Source of the DNA: Lachnospiraceae bacterium
Lineage (GTDB): Bacteria; Bacillota_A; Clostridia; Lachnospirales; Lachnospiraceae
Direction of reading: 5' to 3'
NCBI GenBank assembly: GCA_028694115.1
Contig: JAQUUB010000067.1
Coordinates: 1-22,913 of the forward strand
DNA length: 22,913 bases
Shown: positions 15,719 to 22,788 of the stretch, one piece after another
How the letters are laid out: each line of letters opens with the position of its first letter
Position numbering within the stretch: position 1 is the stretch's first letter
Translations under genes and position numbers: made by a program
Notes under the pieces: generated by a model
What the model saw: only the letters and a program-made list of their open reading frames with translations
Database searches by the model: none
Told to the model about the DNA's origin: nothing

Positions 15719-16135
15719 TCAAAAAACAGTATCTGTCGACTGAATGACAGCTTTAGCCTTATTCTTTGAAATACCTAGATCTGCAAATATCTCAAATAAT
15801 TCCTCTGATATATAATCACTTTTTTGATTTTCAACATTTGCTGCCATAATAAATATTTTTCTTTCCGCACATATAACATCAATATCTGCATCCATTGCAA
15901 TTCCTGCATCCTGTAATAATTCAACCGGAATGTGAAGAGATGCAATCTCTGCATTCTGACTCTGTCTTACAATGTAGCAAACCTTATTCTTCTCTTTTAC
16001 TTCCCTTCCTGATTCATTCATATAAAACAGCTTTATATTATCTCCACTCTTCAGATTCATCTGACATAGTGTTTCTGCTGGGATTGTCCATATCCCCTCC
16101 TTCTTCATACACACCTCTGCTTCAACAGCTTTCAT
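15719..16135 (-). CDS. AbrB/MazE-like (SpoVT-AbrB type) DNA-binding regulator
   Basis: The 138-residue protein has two AbrB-like swapped-hairpin units: GIWTIPAETLCQMNLKSGDN at residues 14-33 and ASLHIPVELLQDAGIAMDAD at about 65-84, each followed by a beta-strand segment. The C-terminus (SEELFEIFADLGISKNKAKA) looks helical. Proteins of this kind act as transition-state regulators or as antitoxins. GGAGG lies six bases before the ATG. It is followed by the 58-residue gene, and no clear MazF- or PIN-type toxin is next to it, so a mobile-element regulator is more likely than an antitoxin. Confidence 0.65.
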   Translation of the reverse strand: MKAVEAEVCMKKEGIWTIPAETLCQMNLKSGDNIKLFYMNESGREVKEKNKVCYIVRQSQNAEIASLHIPVELLQDAGIAMDADIDVICAERKIFIMAANVENQKSDYISEELFEIFADLGISKNKAKAVIQSTDTVF

Positions 16136-16180
16136 TTTCTGCCTCCTCTCTTCCCACTCATTTTGCTTATCTATGAAATT

Positions 16181-16224
16181 AAAAAAGACTGCACCTATTT
16201 TTAGTTTCTAAAATAAGTACAATC
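16181..16224 (-). terminator. Rho-independent terminator downstream of the CRISPR array
   Basis: On the minus strand, GATTGTACTTATTTTAG and CTAAAAATAGGTGCAGTC can pair, including several G-U pairs in RNA, around a short A loop, followed at once by TTTTTT. It lies in the transcription direction of the array, about 260 bases past its last full repeat and 46 bases before the AbrB-like gene, so it probably ends the pre-crRNA transcript or acts as an attenuator for the next gene. Confidence 0.6.
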
Positions 16225-16485
16225 TTCCATTATTTGTTATTCAATTTTTTGTAGTGCCATTTCTCTCAAATCACCGAATTTGTTGTTTCCAGCTCTTGGC
16301 ATCTATGAAAATGCCCTTTCTTCGGCCTCAAAAATCGGTCATTTTTAGCTCCTTTTTCGCCTCATTTTTGCCCTTAAACCACAACATCTTGTGGTCAAAG
16401 TGCCTTATTTCTTGTCAGAACCACATTTCGTCATCAAAATTACTGTCTCGACCATTCTTCACTTCTGTTCCCCCTCTTTGATTTT
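16225..16485. other. CRISPR trailer region, no gene
   Basis: No gene is visible between the terminator and the last full repeat. It contains a perfect hairpin CCACAA-CATC-TTGTGG near 16379 and a possible degenerate terminal repeat at 16421-16452. Purine-rich runs on the minus strand are not coding. Confidence 0.45.
16421..16452 (-). repeat. Possible degenerate terminal CRISPR repeat
   Basis: On the minus strand this begins GTCGAGAC, seven of eight bases matching the 5' end of the repeat, and the interval to the last full repeat is 33 bases, a normal spacer length. The rest of the 32 bases is poorly conserved. Decay at the trailer end is common and would agree with a leader at the high-coordinate side. 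Confidence 0.4.
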
Positions 16486-17967
16486 ATTTCAATCCACGAG
16501 GCTACGCAAGCCTCGACGAGCCAGATGGAGCTATTCGAAGAAATAGAGGAATTTCAATCCACGAGGCTACGCAAGCCTCGACCGTATACTTCTTCAATTC
16601 CTTCACATGGAGACATATTTCAATCCACGAGGCTACGCAAGCCTCGACTGTTATCCAATTGTTAACATTTATGTCATAGTATATTTCAATCCACGAGGCT
16701 ACGCAAGCCTCGACGATGACAGTACATCTTTCGACTCTTTTTATTTTATTTCAATCCACGAGGCTACGCAAGCCTCGACATCTGGCTTCTGACATCACCG
16801 GCATCCGCTGCCTTATTTCAATCCACGAGGCTACGCAAGCCTCGACTATCGTTTCCATGACTCATTCAGCACATCCCAGCCATTTCAATCCACGAGGCTA
16901 CGCAAGCCTCGACGATTATATCATTGATTCCGATACCTGAGTTAGACTCATTTCAATCCACGAGGCTACGCAAGCCTCGACACTGCCAAGAATGTCCTCA
17001 GCATCCTTATACATATTTCAATCCACGAGGCTACGCAAGCCTCGACATGACTGCTGGCAGTAGAAGATATTTCAATCCATTTCAATCCACGAGGCTACGC
17101 AAGCCTCGACATCCTGTCTGATACATAAGGTCTAATACGCGCTTTATTTCAATCCACGAGGCTACGCAAGCCTCGACATCACAAATCAGGGATATACAGT
17201 AAATTTGGCAACATTTCAATCCACGAGGCTACGCAAGCCTCGACAGTCATGCAAAACACCTTTTCTGGTGAATTTATCATTTCAATCCACGAGGCTACGC
17301 AAGCCTCGACTGTTCCACCGCGCTCTACCACATCTGCATCAATATTTCAATCCACGAGGCTACGCAAGCCTCGACTGTTCCACCGCGCTCTACCACATCT
17401 GCATCAATATTTCAATCCACGAGGCTACGCAAGCCTCGACTAAGGACGGAAACATTCTTCGCTCTAATTCATTATTTCAATCCACGAGGCTACGCAAGCC
17501 TCGACCTCTTTTCTGTCGTTGCTGCACCGGTAGCTGTTATATTTCAATCCACGAGGCTACGCAAGCCTCGACTCTTTACTTTAGCTGTATCCATATCAAT
17601 TACTGCATTTCAATCCACGAGGCTACGCAAGCCTCGACACGGGATTCGTAAGGCTTGGATATCTGTTTGATATTTCAATCCACGAGGCTACGCAAGCCTC
17701 GACTTTTTAGTTTTCATTCTTGTTCACCTTCCATTCTATTTCAATCCACGAGGCTACGCAAGCCTCGACGGAATAGGAAAATACAGCAGTTACATCGAAT
17801 ATATTTCAATCCACGAGGCTACGCAAGCCTCGACAAGGATTCAGCTCTGAAGAATCCGCTTTTGCAGTATTTCAATCCACGAGGCTACGCAAGCCTCGAC
17901 CTTGCAACTTCCAAAGAACAAATCTGTTCAAAATTATTTCAATCCACGAGGCTACGCAAGCCTCGAC
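16486..17967 (-). CRISPR. CRISPR array, type I-C style, 23 repeats and 22 spacers
   Basis: Twenty-three identical 32-bp repeats start at 16486, 16551, 16617, 16683, 16748, 16815, 16882, 16950, 17015, 17079, 17146, 17213, 17279, 17344, 17409, 17474, 17541, 17607, 17672, 17738, 17803, 17869 and 17936. On the minus strand each starts GTCGAGGCTTGCGTAGCC and ends GTGGATTGAAAT, the form of type I-C repeats, with a 7-bp stem CGAGGCT/AGCCTCG. Spacers are 32-36 bases. Orientation and the leader palindrome put the leader above 17967, so the newest spacers are at the high-coordinate end. Spacers 17311-17343 and 17376-17408 are identical, and spacer 17047-17078 contains ten repeat bases. No cas gene is in the window. 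Confidence 0.97.
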
Positions 17968-18140
17968 AGCAAAACCACACAAAAAACCCACCCGATACAC
18001 ATTGAAATCTATAAGTTTTTCACAAACAGCTCTACTACTTCTTAATAATAAACTATCGAAATAATTATGTCCATAAATATTAGGGTGCTTTTTTAGGTGC
18101 GAATCCCCAGGCATTTTCATGTGCACTTAATATTCGCACC
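17968..18140 (-). promoter_or_regulatory. CRISPR leader with a 9-bp inverted repeat
   Basis: This AT-rich region precedes the first repeat in the transcription direction. A perfect inverted repeat, GGTGCGAAT (18096-18104) and ATTCGCACC (18132-18140), lies 130-175 bases before the first repeat. Similar GGTGCGAA palindromes are, from memory, a recurring feature upstream of type I-C arrays. In many type I-C loci the adaptation genes end just before this point; here nothing resembling cas1 or cas2 follows. Confidence 0.6.
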
Positions 18141-18399
18141 CCGAATTAAAATGAATTGTATCCAAGTTCTCCAAATTAATGCATACATCTATTTTCGACA
18201 CAGCTCCACGCAAACTTCGCAATGCCTTGTACATATAATTCTAATGAAGCTGAAAGCCAGCCCCCCCCCCTTGGAGACAGCGTTTCTTTTCCAAGAATTC
18301 CACTCGAAATCTTCATTTTTTCAGTTTCTGTCTGGCTGCCAAACCAAAACAAAGTATTCCTATTGCACGTCAGAACCGCTGCCATTATCCCGCTAAAAA
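18141..18399. other. Intergenic region with a ten-base C tract, between CRISPR leader and ietS
   Basis: No recognisable gene. A run of ten C (18261-18270) stands out in AT-rich sequence. Minus-strand pieces such as LRSLRGAVSKIDVCINLENL look coding-like without a start or family match. I could not recognise a cas2 remnant in any frame. Confidence 0.4.
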
Positions 18400-20619
18400 T
18401 CAATCATTGAAGTTAATTTCTTCTTCAGCAATATTATATATATCAATTCTGTTTTCGACATCGATTTTGTTAACTAACCAGCCTCTTAAAGAACAATTTT
18501 TAATAAAATCTTCAACTCGATTTACGCCATGTATTTCTTTTAATGTTACAACAATACCAAATTTTATTCCTTTTCCATATTTTTCATCTAAACGCTCTTT
18601 TGTTTTTAAACTAACACCCCAAATTCCTTTATTGTAACATTTTTTAGCACGATTCCCTTTTTTTGAAATTTCTCTGATATGTTTTACATTATCCCATTTT
18701 CTAAAAAATTTCCTCGCATCCTCTTCCCATGTAAAATGTTCATTTATTGCACTTTGATAGTTATTATCAATCGGTTTTATTCCTTTGTCATCCAATCTGC
18801 CAAATTGAATTTCTAGTTCCGTATTTGTATAATCAACCCCCTGATTCCTGGAGCAGCATGGAAAATAACATAAAGTAGCTTTTGCAATAAAAGGATGTTT
18901 ATCCTTACTAATGGGTATTGGTATATTGTAATTATAAGTATCATATTTTTCTGAAACTCCTGATAAAACGAATTGAATTTCGTCCTCTGGGCAATGTACT
19001 ATATCATCAATTTTCATTGGAACTACACCATGACCAATAAGGGATGAATCAATCTCTTGCTTACTCCAACTCGTTGCTGCATTAATAATTAGTGCTTTTG
19101 CAACCTCCCGGCTCAACCCTAATATATTAATCAAGTACGCCATTTTTCTTGCAATCCAAGGAGCTGCAAATGAAGTCCCTTTTACAAATGCTTCACCTGT
19201 TGGAGTACAAACCCTTATAGGGTGTGTACTATCACCACCATAATAACTAATATCCGGTTTTGTAAAAAATGATAACACAGGTCCTTTCCTACTATAAGAC
19301 GCTGGCTGGTTATTACAATCAACAGAATTAACAACTAGTGAATTTATAGAATCAGCGGGAGCACCAATAGACTTAGGTTGTTTTTCTATAGAAGATTTAT
19401 TGGTTCCAGCAATAACAAATATTACATCGTTTTCATACTGTATTCTATCCAATATTGCTGCCTCTGGAGAAATAAAGTTGGGATTTATCTCAATCTTAGA
19501 GCCAAGCGATAAATTCCATACTTTAATATCTCTGTTTGATAATATTATTTCATTAATATTTCTCAAAATTGTAAAAGAACTAAACTGATTTCCTGCTGCA
19601 ACACCAAAATGCCGTACACGGAATCTACCACAGCCATCGTCCATATGTGGATTGGATGACGCTCCATCTACAATGATCGATGTTACTGCAGTTCCATGTT
19701 CATAGTCACTTGGTGCTAGTGAAATATCTTCAGGTAACATATTCTTAAACTTAACCCACTCAGAAAAATATACATTTTCGTCAAACATAGTGTCAATCAC
19801 GCCAATTATTGGTTCATTTTTAGGTGTGGGAATAGTAACTATATTCTTATCACATAATTCAAAATCCACTTTAGTTAATTTAGTTATATCACTAACTGCC
19901 ATAGATATTAAATAGGGTGCTTTCTGTTTTAAAAGAGACAATTCATCCGGTCTCAATAAAACAGTAGTATCATCCATGACTCTAGAAAACTGTAAATTAA
20001 TTCCGAGTTTTTCCATTATTTGCGTTGCTTTTGTTTCCGTTTTGTAAATCGTAATTATAGATTCGTCTATAGTATTTATATCACCAACTAACACATCAAA
20101 CTTTTCGACATAAAAAGTATCTACTACTACCTTAAGAAAGTTAGTTTTTGCAATATCAGACGAAGTGAAATCTATTTCTTTTGAATTAATCTTACTAATG
20201 ATATCATGAGTAATTATCCCTCTATACTTTTTATTCAATATCCCAATGCATATCTTTAAGCGTTCAATCGACTCGTCAATTAATTCAATAGAAACATAAT
20301 GCGTGATTATATGCTTGGGAGATTCATCGTTTGAAAATCTAGCACCAACAATAGAACTATTAGCTTTTATCCCCCCCTTAGATAACAAACCTTGTATCCT
20401 ATTACTTTTTGCGGCAATCTTATTATAATATACGCTAATTAATGCTCCTGGAAAAAGATTTTCCTTTGACCAAAATCTCCTTAATTCTATCAAATCACTT
20501 TGAAGTTTTTCGAGTTGCAATACTGTGATAAATTTTCCAGCTGGTAGATTAGGTGGACCTGGTTGTTGATTACTGGATGCTTGCTCAAATGTACCTTTTA
20601 ATTGCAATACGTTATTCAT
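18400..20619 (-). CDS. ietS: IetS: subtilisin-like (S8) serine protease of an IetAS defence pair
   Basis: The 739-residue protein has an N-terminal region of about 265 residues without clear motifs and then an S8 peptidase domain with a full triad: D276 in GVIDTMFDE, H308 in DYEHGTAVTSII, and S483 in KGTSFAAPWIA, with N407 (IAGTN) for the oxyanion hole. A C-terminal region of about 200 residues follows. There is no signal peptide, so it acts inside the cell. In IetAS systems an AAA ATPase and a subtilase together protect against phages, presumably by controlled proteolysis. The ATPase gene ends seven bases upstream, and its last codons contain the AGGAG ribosome site for this ATG. The pairing and sizes match the known system well. 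Confidence 0.85.
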   Translation of the reverse strand: MNNVLQLKGTFEQASSNQQPGPPNLPAGKFITVLQLEKLQSDLIELRRFWSKENLFPGALISVYYNKIAAKSNRIQGLLSKGGIKANSSIVGARFSNDESPKHIITHYVSIELIDESIERLKICIGILNKKYRGIITHDIISKINSKEIDFTSSDIAKTNFLKVVVDTFYVEKFDVLVGDINTIDESIITIYKTETKATQIMEKLGINLQFSRVMDDTTVLLRPDELSLLKQKAPYLISMAVSDITKLTKVDFELCDKNIVTIPTPKNEPIIGVIDTMFDENVYFSEWVKFKNMLPEDISLAPSDYEHGTAVTSIIVDGASSNPHMDDGCGRFRVRHFGVAAGNQFSSFTILRNINEIILSNRDIKVWNLSLGSKIEINPNFISPEAAILDRIQYENDVIFVIAGTNKSSIEKQPKSIGAPADSINSLVVNSVDCNNQPASYSRKGPVLSFFTKPDISYYGGDSTHPIRVCTPTGEAFVKGTSFAAPWIARKMAYLINILGLSREVAKALIINAATSWSKQEIDSSLIGHGVVPMKIDDIVHCPEDEIQFVLSGVSEKYDTYNYNIPIPISKDKHPFIAKATLCYFPCCSRNQGVDYTNTELEIQFGRLDDKGIKPIDNNYQSAINEHFTWEEDARKFFRKWDNVKHIREISKKGNRAKKCYNKGIWGVSLKTKERLDEKYGKGIKFGIVVTLKEIHGVNRVEDFIKNCSLRGWLVNKIDVENRIDIYNIAEEEINFND

Positions 20620-20625
20620 AATTTT

Positions 20626-21663
20626 TTACTCCTTTAGCTCACGAGATACTTGGCTTTTAGATACACCCGTTAAAATCTCAATCTCTCTTACTGTGAACCC
20701 TTCATCCTGCATATCTTTTAAATTAGTTTCAGCATTATGTTTATTTACAACATTGTATAGCCTTTTTAAATAGTCATACTCATTATTAGGATCACTAAAA
20801 GCCAAAGATGTTTTTATAAGATTCTTTAATTCTCCTGGGTAAGGGATTTGCTTCATACCCCTAAGAATTTTTCTAAATAATCTCATATTTCTTCCAGCTG
20901 ACTTGAATTTAATCAATAGATCGTTTAATACTATTTCACCAATATCTAGCAAATCCTCTCTGGTATAACTGCTAAAATCTATTACTGAATCAAATCTTCT
21001 AATCAGCGCTCTGTCAAAAGATTTATATAAGTTCGTGGTTGCAATTAAAACCACCTTATCATTCAAACCATCTAAACCTTTTAATACTGAGGATGTAGCT
21101 CTTCCCATTTCCCTTAAATCATTTGAGTTTATTCTGTCAATTGCTATTGCATCTATCTCATCAAACAATACAACAACTTTTTCAGGATGTGATAAATTTC
21201 TAATCTCTTCAAAAAGACTTGCAATATTTTTGGATGTCTGACCAAGTTTACTATCAATAACTACATCAAAATCAACAACAAATAACTCCCTTTCAAGTAT
21301 GCGAGCAATTTGCTTTGCAGTCTCTGTTTTTCCAGTTCCTGGCGGTCCTTCGAATAAGAATTTATTAACACCTGCATTATGACTAATTGCATTTACGATT
21401 CCTAATACACAGTCTTTTATACTATCGGGCAAAGGAAGTGAATCTGTATTGACATCTATTTGTTTAAAAAAAACATTCACAGTAGACTCCATTTGTGGAG
21501 AAAAGGTGTTTGTATCTGATAAAAGAGCCATAATATACTCGGACAGCTGATAGTTGTTTGTTTCATCGAAATATTTGGCTATTTCATATGCTTCACTTCT
21601 AAACGCACTATCATTTTTCTCCGCATAATATTTTATTAAATTTAGAACATTCTTTTTTTTCAT
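20626..21663 (-). CDS. ietA: IetA: AAA+ ATPase of an IetAS defence pair, with C-terminal helix-turn-helix
   Basis: The 345-residue AAA+ ATPase has Walker A GPPGTGKT at 106-113, Walker B VVVLFDEID with D168 and E169, sensor-1 N211 in IATTN, and RRFD with R222/R223 as arginine finger candidates. An N-terminal helical region (1-95) precedes the core. The last 25 residues, GFTVREIEILTGVSKSQVSR and ELKE, form a resolvase-type helix-turn-helix. This suggests DNA binding and perhaps autoregulation. The start is ATG 21663 behind AGAGGTG at five bases. It is the first gene of the ietAS operon, directly under a strong promoter, and probably recognises or unfolds substrates for the subtilase. Confidence 0.85.
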   Translation of the reverse strand: MKKKNVLNLIKYYAEKNDSAFRSEAYEIAKYFDETNNYQLSEYIMALLSDTNTFSPQMESTVNVFFKQIDVNTDSLPLPDSIKDCVLGIVNAISHNAGVNKFLFEGPPGTGKTETAKQIARILERELFVVDFDVVIDSKLGQTSKNIASLFEEIRNLSHPEKVVVLFDEIDAIAIDRINSNDLREMGRATSSVLKGLDGLNDKVVLIATTNLYKSFDRALIRRFDSVIDFSSYTREDLLDIGEIVLNDLLIKFKSAGRNMRLFRKILRGMKQIPYPGELKNLIKTSLAFSDPNNEYDYLKRLYNVVNKHNAETNLKDMQDEGFTVREIEILTGVSKSQVSRELKE

Positions 21664-21680
21664 TTTTTCACCTCTTTTTA

Positions 21681-21720
21681 ATTATACATCGCTTGGGACA
21701 AAAAATCAATATTAGGGACA
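21681..21720 (-). promoter_or_regulatory. ietAS promoter with paired GGGACA operator-like sites
   Basis: On the minus strand, TTGATT (21709-21704) and TATAAT (21686-21681) are spaced by 17 bases, close to consensus. A GGGACA motif occurs at 21695-21700, inside the spacer, and again at 21715-21720, just upstream of the -35 box, with 20 bases between the copies, about two helical turns. A dimer binding both could block the polymerase. The helix-turn-helix at the end of IetA is the obvious candidate. Confidence 0.6.
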
Positions 21721-21892
21721 TATTTATTATTTTAATTTTATCATATGCTTTGTATTCCTATAATAGCACAAACCGTCAAGTAGAACAAGCGTTCTTTTTT
21801 GTAGTTTACACATCTACATAACTAAAAATAAAATATTTTTATCATTTATATAATTTATTTTTTCTCCCGCTCTATCAGAAACTATGATACGT
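21721..21892. other. AT-rich spacer and junction with the Tn916-like fragment
   Basis: No gene. A weak hairpin AGAAC-AAGC-GTTCT followed by a T-run lies near 21783-21802. Composition changes sharply from AT-rich to near-balanced at about 21895, marking the junction between the defence genes and the conjugative-element fragment. Confidence 0.45.
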
Positions 21893-21991
21893 TTACCAAG
21901 CTTCCGGGTCGCCCTTTTGTGCGGCTATGATTACCGGATAAGGCAACAAGCCGCGTTCGTCGTTTTCGGTGTTACCAATCACTTGTGTCAT
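21893..21991 (-). pseudogene. Truncated Tn916 orf8-like helix-turn-helix gene
   Basis: From ATG 21991, behind a GGAGG site and overlapping the end of the sigma-factor gene by 20 bases, the frame reads MTQVIGNTENDERGLLPYPV then IIAAQKGDPEAW and stops. This is the start of the conserved helix-turn-helix protein that follows the sigma-like gene in Tn916-family elements (GLLPYPVI-AA-KGDPEAM...). Only about 31 of the usual 80 or so residues remain; the rest was lost at the junction near 21897. Confidence 0.7.
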
Positions 21992-22415
21992 AGGCGCGTT
22001 CCTCCAAATAGCGTTTTAGCAGCTCAAAAGAGCTTGTTCGTCTATACTGTACTGTGCTTCTCGGAATGTTATAGAGTTCCGCAATTTCCACGTCGCTCAT
22101 TTCAAAGAAGTAGTACAGCAGGACGGCGTTGCGTTTTTCTTCCGGCAGACTGTGCAGGGCTTCGGCAAGCAGTTTCGCAGTAATTTCCTTTCCCGCCACA
22201 CAAAAGGACTGTTCAGCTTTATCATCAGCAAAGTAGCTGTCATAGGTGTAAAGCTGATTTTCCTCTTGCGGGGTAAGGTCAGAAAAAGTTACCTCGCGTA
22301 GCTGCTGACGCTTCGTGTCCCTGTGGGCGTTGATTGCTTCGTTTTTCAACGTCCTTTTGCAGAAGCCGTTAAAAGCACAACGGATTTGCCAATGGGTACG
22401 AGCAGGTTCATTCAT
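21972..22415 (-). CDS. Sigma-70-like factor of a Tn916-family element (Orf7-like)
   Basis: The 147-residue protein begins MNEPARTHWQIRCAFNGFCK with a partial region 2-like segment. It has a clear sigma region 4 at about 80-140: ALHSLPEEKRNAVLLYYFFE, then MSDVEIAELYNIPRSTVQYR, a helix-turn-helix for the -35 box. Orf7 of Tn916 has this layout and activates transfer genes. I start at ATG 22415 because a perfect AAAGGAGGTGATACC precedes it; an upstream in-frame start would add 43 unrelated-looking residues. The composition is richer in G and C than the defence genes. The orf8-like gene after it is truncated and no excisionase or integrase follows, so the element is incomplete here. Confidence 0.85.
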   Translation of the reverse strand: MNEPARTHWQIRCAFNGFCKRTLKNEAINAHRDTKRQQLREVTFSDLTPQEENQLYTYDSYFADDKAEQSFCVAGKEITAKLLAEALHSLPEEKRNAVLLYYFFEMSDVEIAELYNIPRSTVQYRRTSSFELLKRYLEERAYDTSDW

Positions 22416-22590
22416 GGTATCACCTCCTTTCGCAACCGCGAAAACGGGTGATGATTTCCCCTTTCGTAAACCCTCAACACCAAGCGTTTTGGAAACGCCG
22501 AAGATGTTGGCAGATTTTTTGAAAAAAGTTCTGCAAAGACGCAAAAACGCCCGACTGCATAAAGCAGCCGAGCGCGCAAAGAAGCATAAG
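22416..22590. promoter_or_regulatory. Leader region upstream of the sigma-like gene
   Basis: The 175 bases between the small ORF and the sigma gene carry several inverted repeats, for example ACTGC-ATAAA-GCAGC near 22554-22568 followed on the minus strand by a run of T. This suggests a terminator or attenuator ahead of the sigma gene, as occurs in Tn916-like regulatory regions. Confidence 0.35.
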
Positions 22591-22704
22591 CTATCGCATA
22601 GTGATATGTGTGTTCATCTTCATAGCCGGAATGTCCCTGCGGTGGGGCAAGGCTTTTTTTAATTGGTGCAGCTCATGGGAGCTGTGCGTAACAAAAATGG
22701 ACAC
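22591..22704 (-). CDS. Small 37-residue ORF upstream of the sigma gene
   Basis: A GTG at 22704 with GGAGGT six bases upstream opens a frame reading VSIFVTHSSHELHQLKKALP, then HRRDIPAMKMNTHITMR and a TAG. The strong ribosome site is the main support. Tn916-like regulatory regions contain short leader peptides, so it may be a translated leader controlling the sigma gene rather than a working protein. Confidence 0.35.
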   Translation of the reverse strand: MSIFVTHSSHELHQLKKALPHRRDIPAMKMNTHITMR

Positions 22705-22788
22705 GGCGATACCTCCTAAAATACCGTCGTGTCCCTGTCAGTCGTCATAGGTTTGGTGCAAAACGCAAAGAAACGGCGGCTCTGAAAA

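Noticed and set aside
15719..16135. AbrB-like gene as the antitoxin of a toxin-antitoxin pair
   Set aside because: The adjacent 58-residue protein has no MazF, PIN or RelE motif, and two AbrB units suggest a regulator.
17311..17343. Duplicated spacer as a tRNA-targeting spacer, because GGTAGAGCGC resembles a D-arm
   Set aside because: The rest does not fold as tRNA and the minus strand is open in one frame, so a protein-coding protospacer is more likely.
16607..18005. Several plus-strand frames across the CRISPR array with repeated FQSTRLRKPR- or NPRGYASLD-type peptides
   Set aside because: They are translations of the CRISPR repeats, not repeat proteins.
18141..18399. Possible cas2 remnant next to the CRISPR leader
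   Set aside because: No frame shows a Cas2 ferredoxin-like motif; the coding-like pieces are too short to assign.
22504..22544. Longer start for the sigma-like gene at 22544
   Set aside because: The perfect ribosome site at ATG 22415 and the family length favour the shorter protein.
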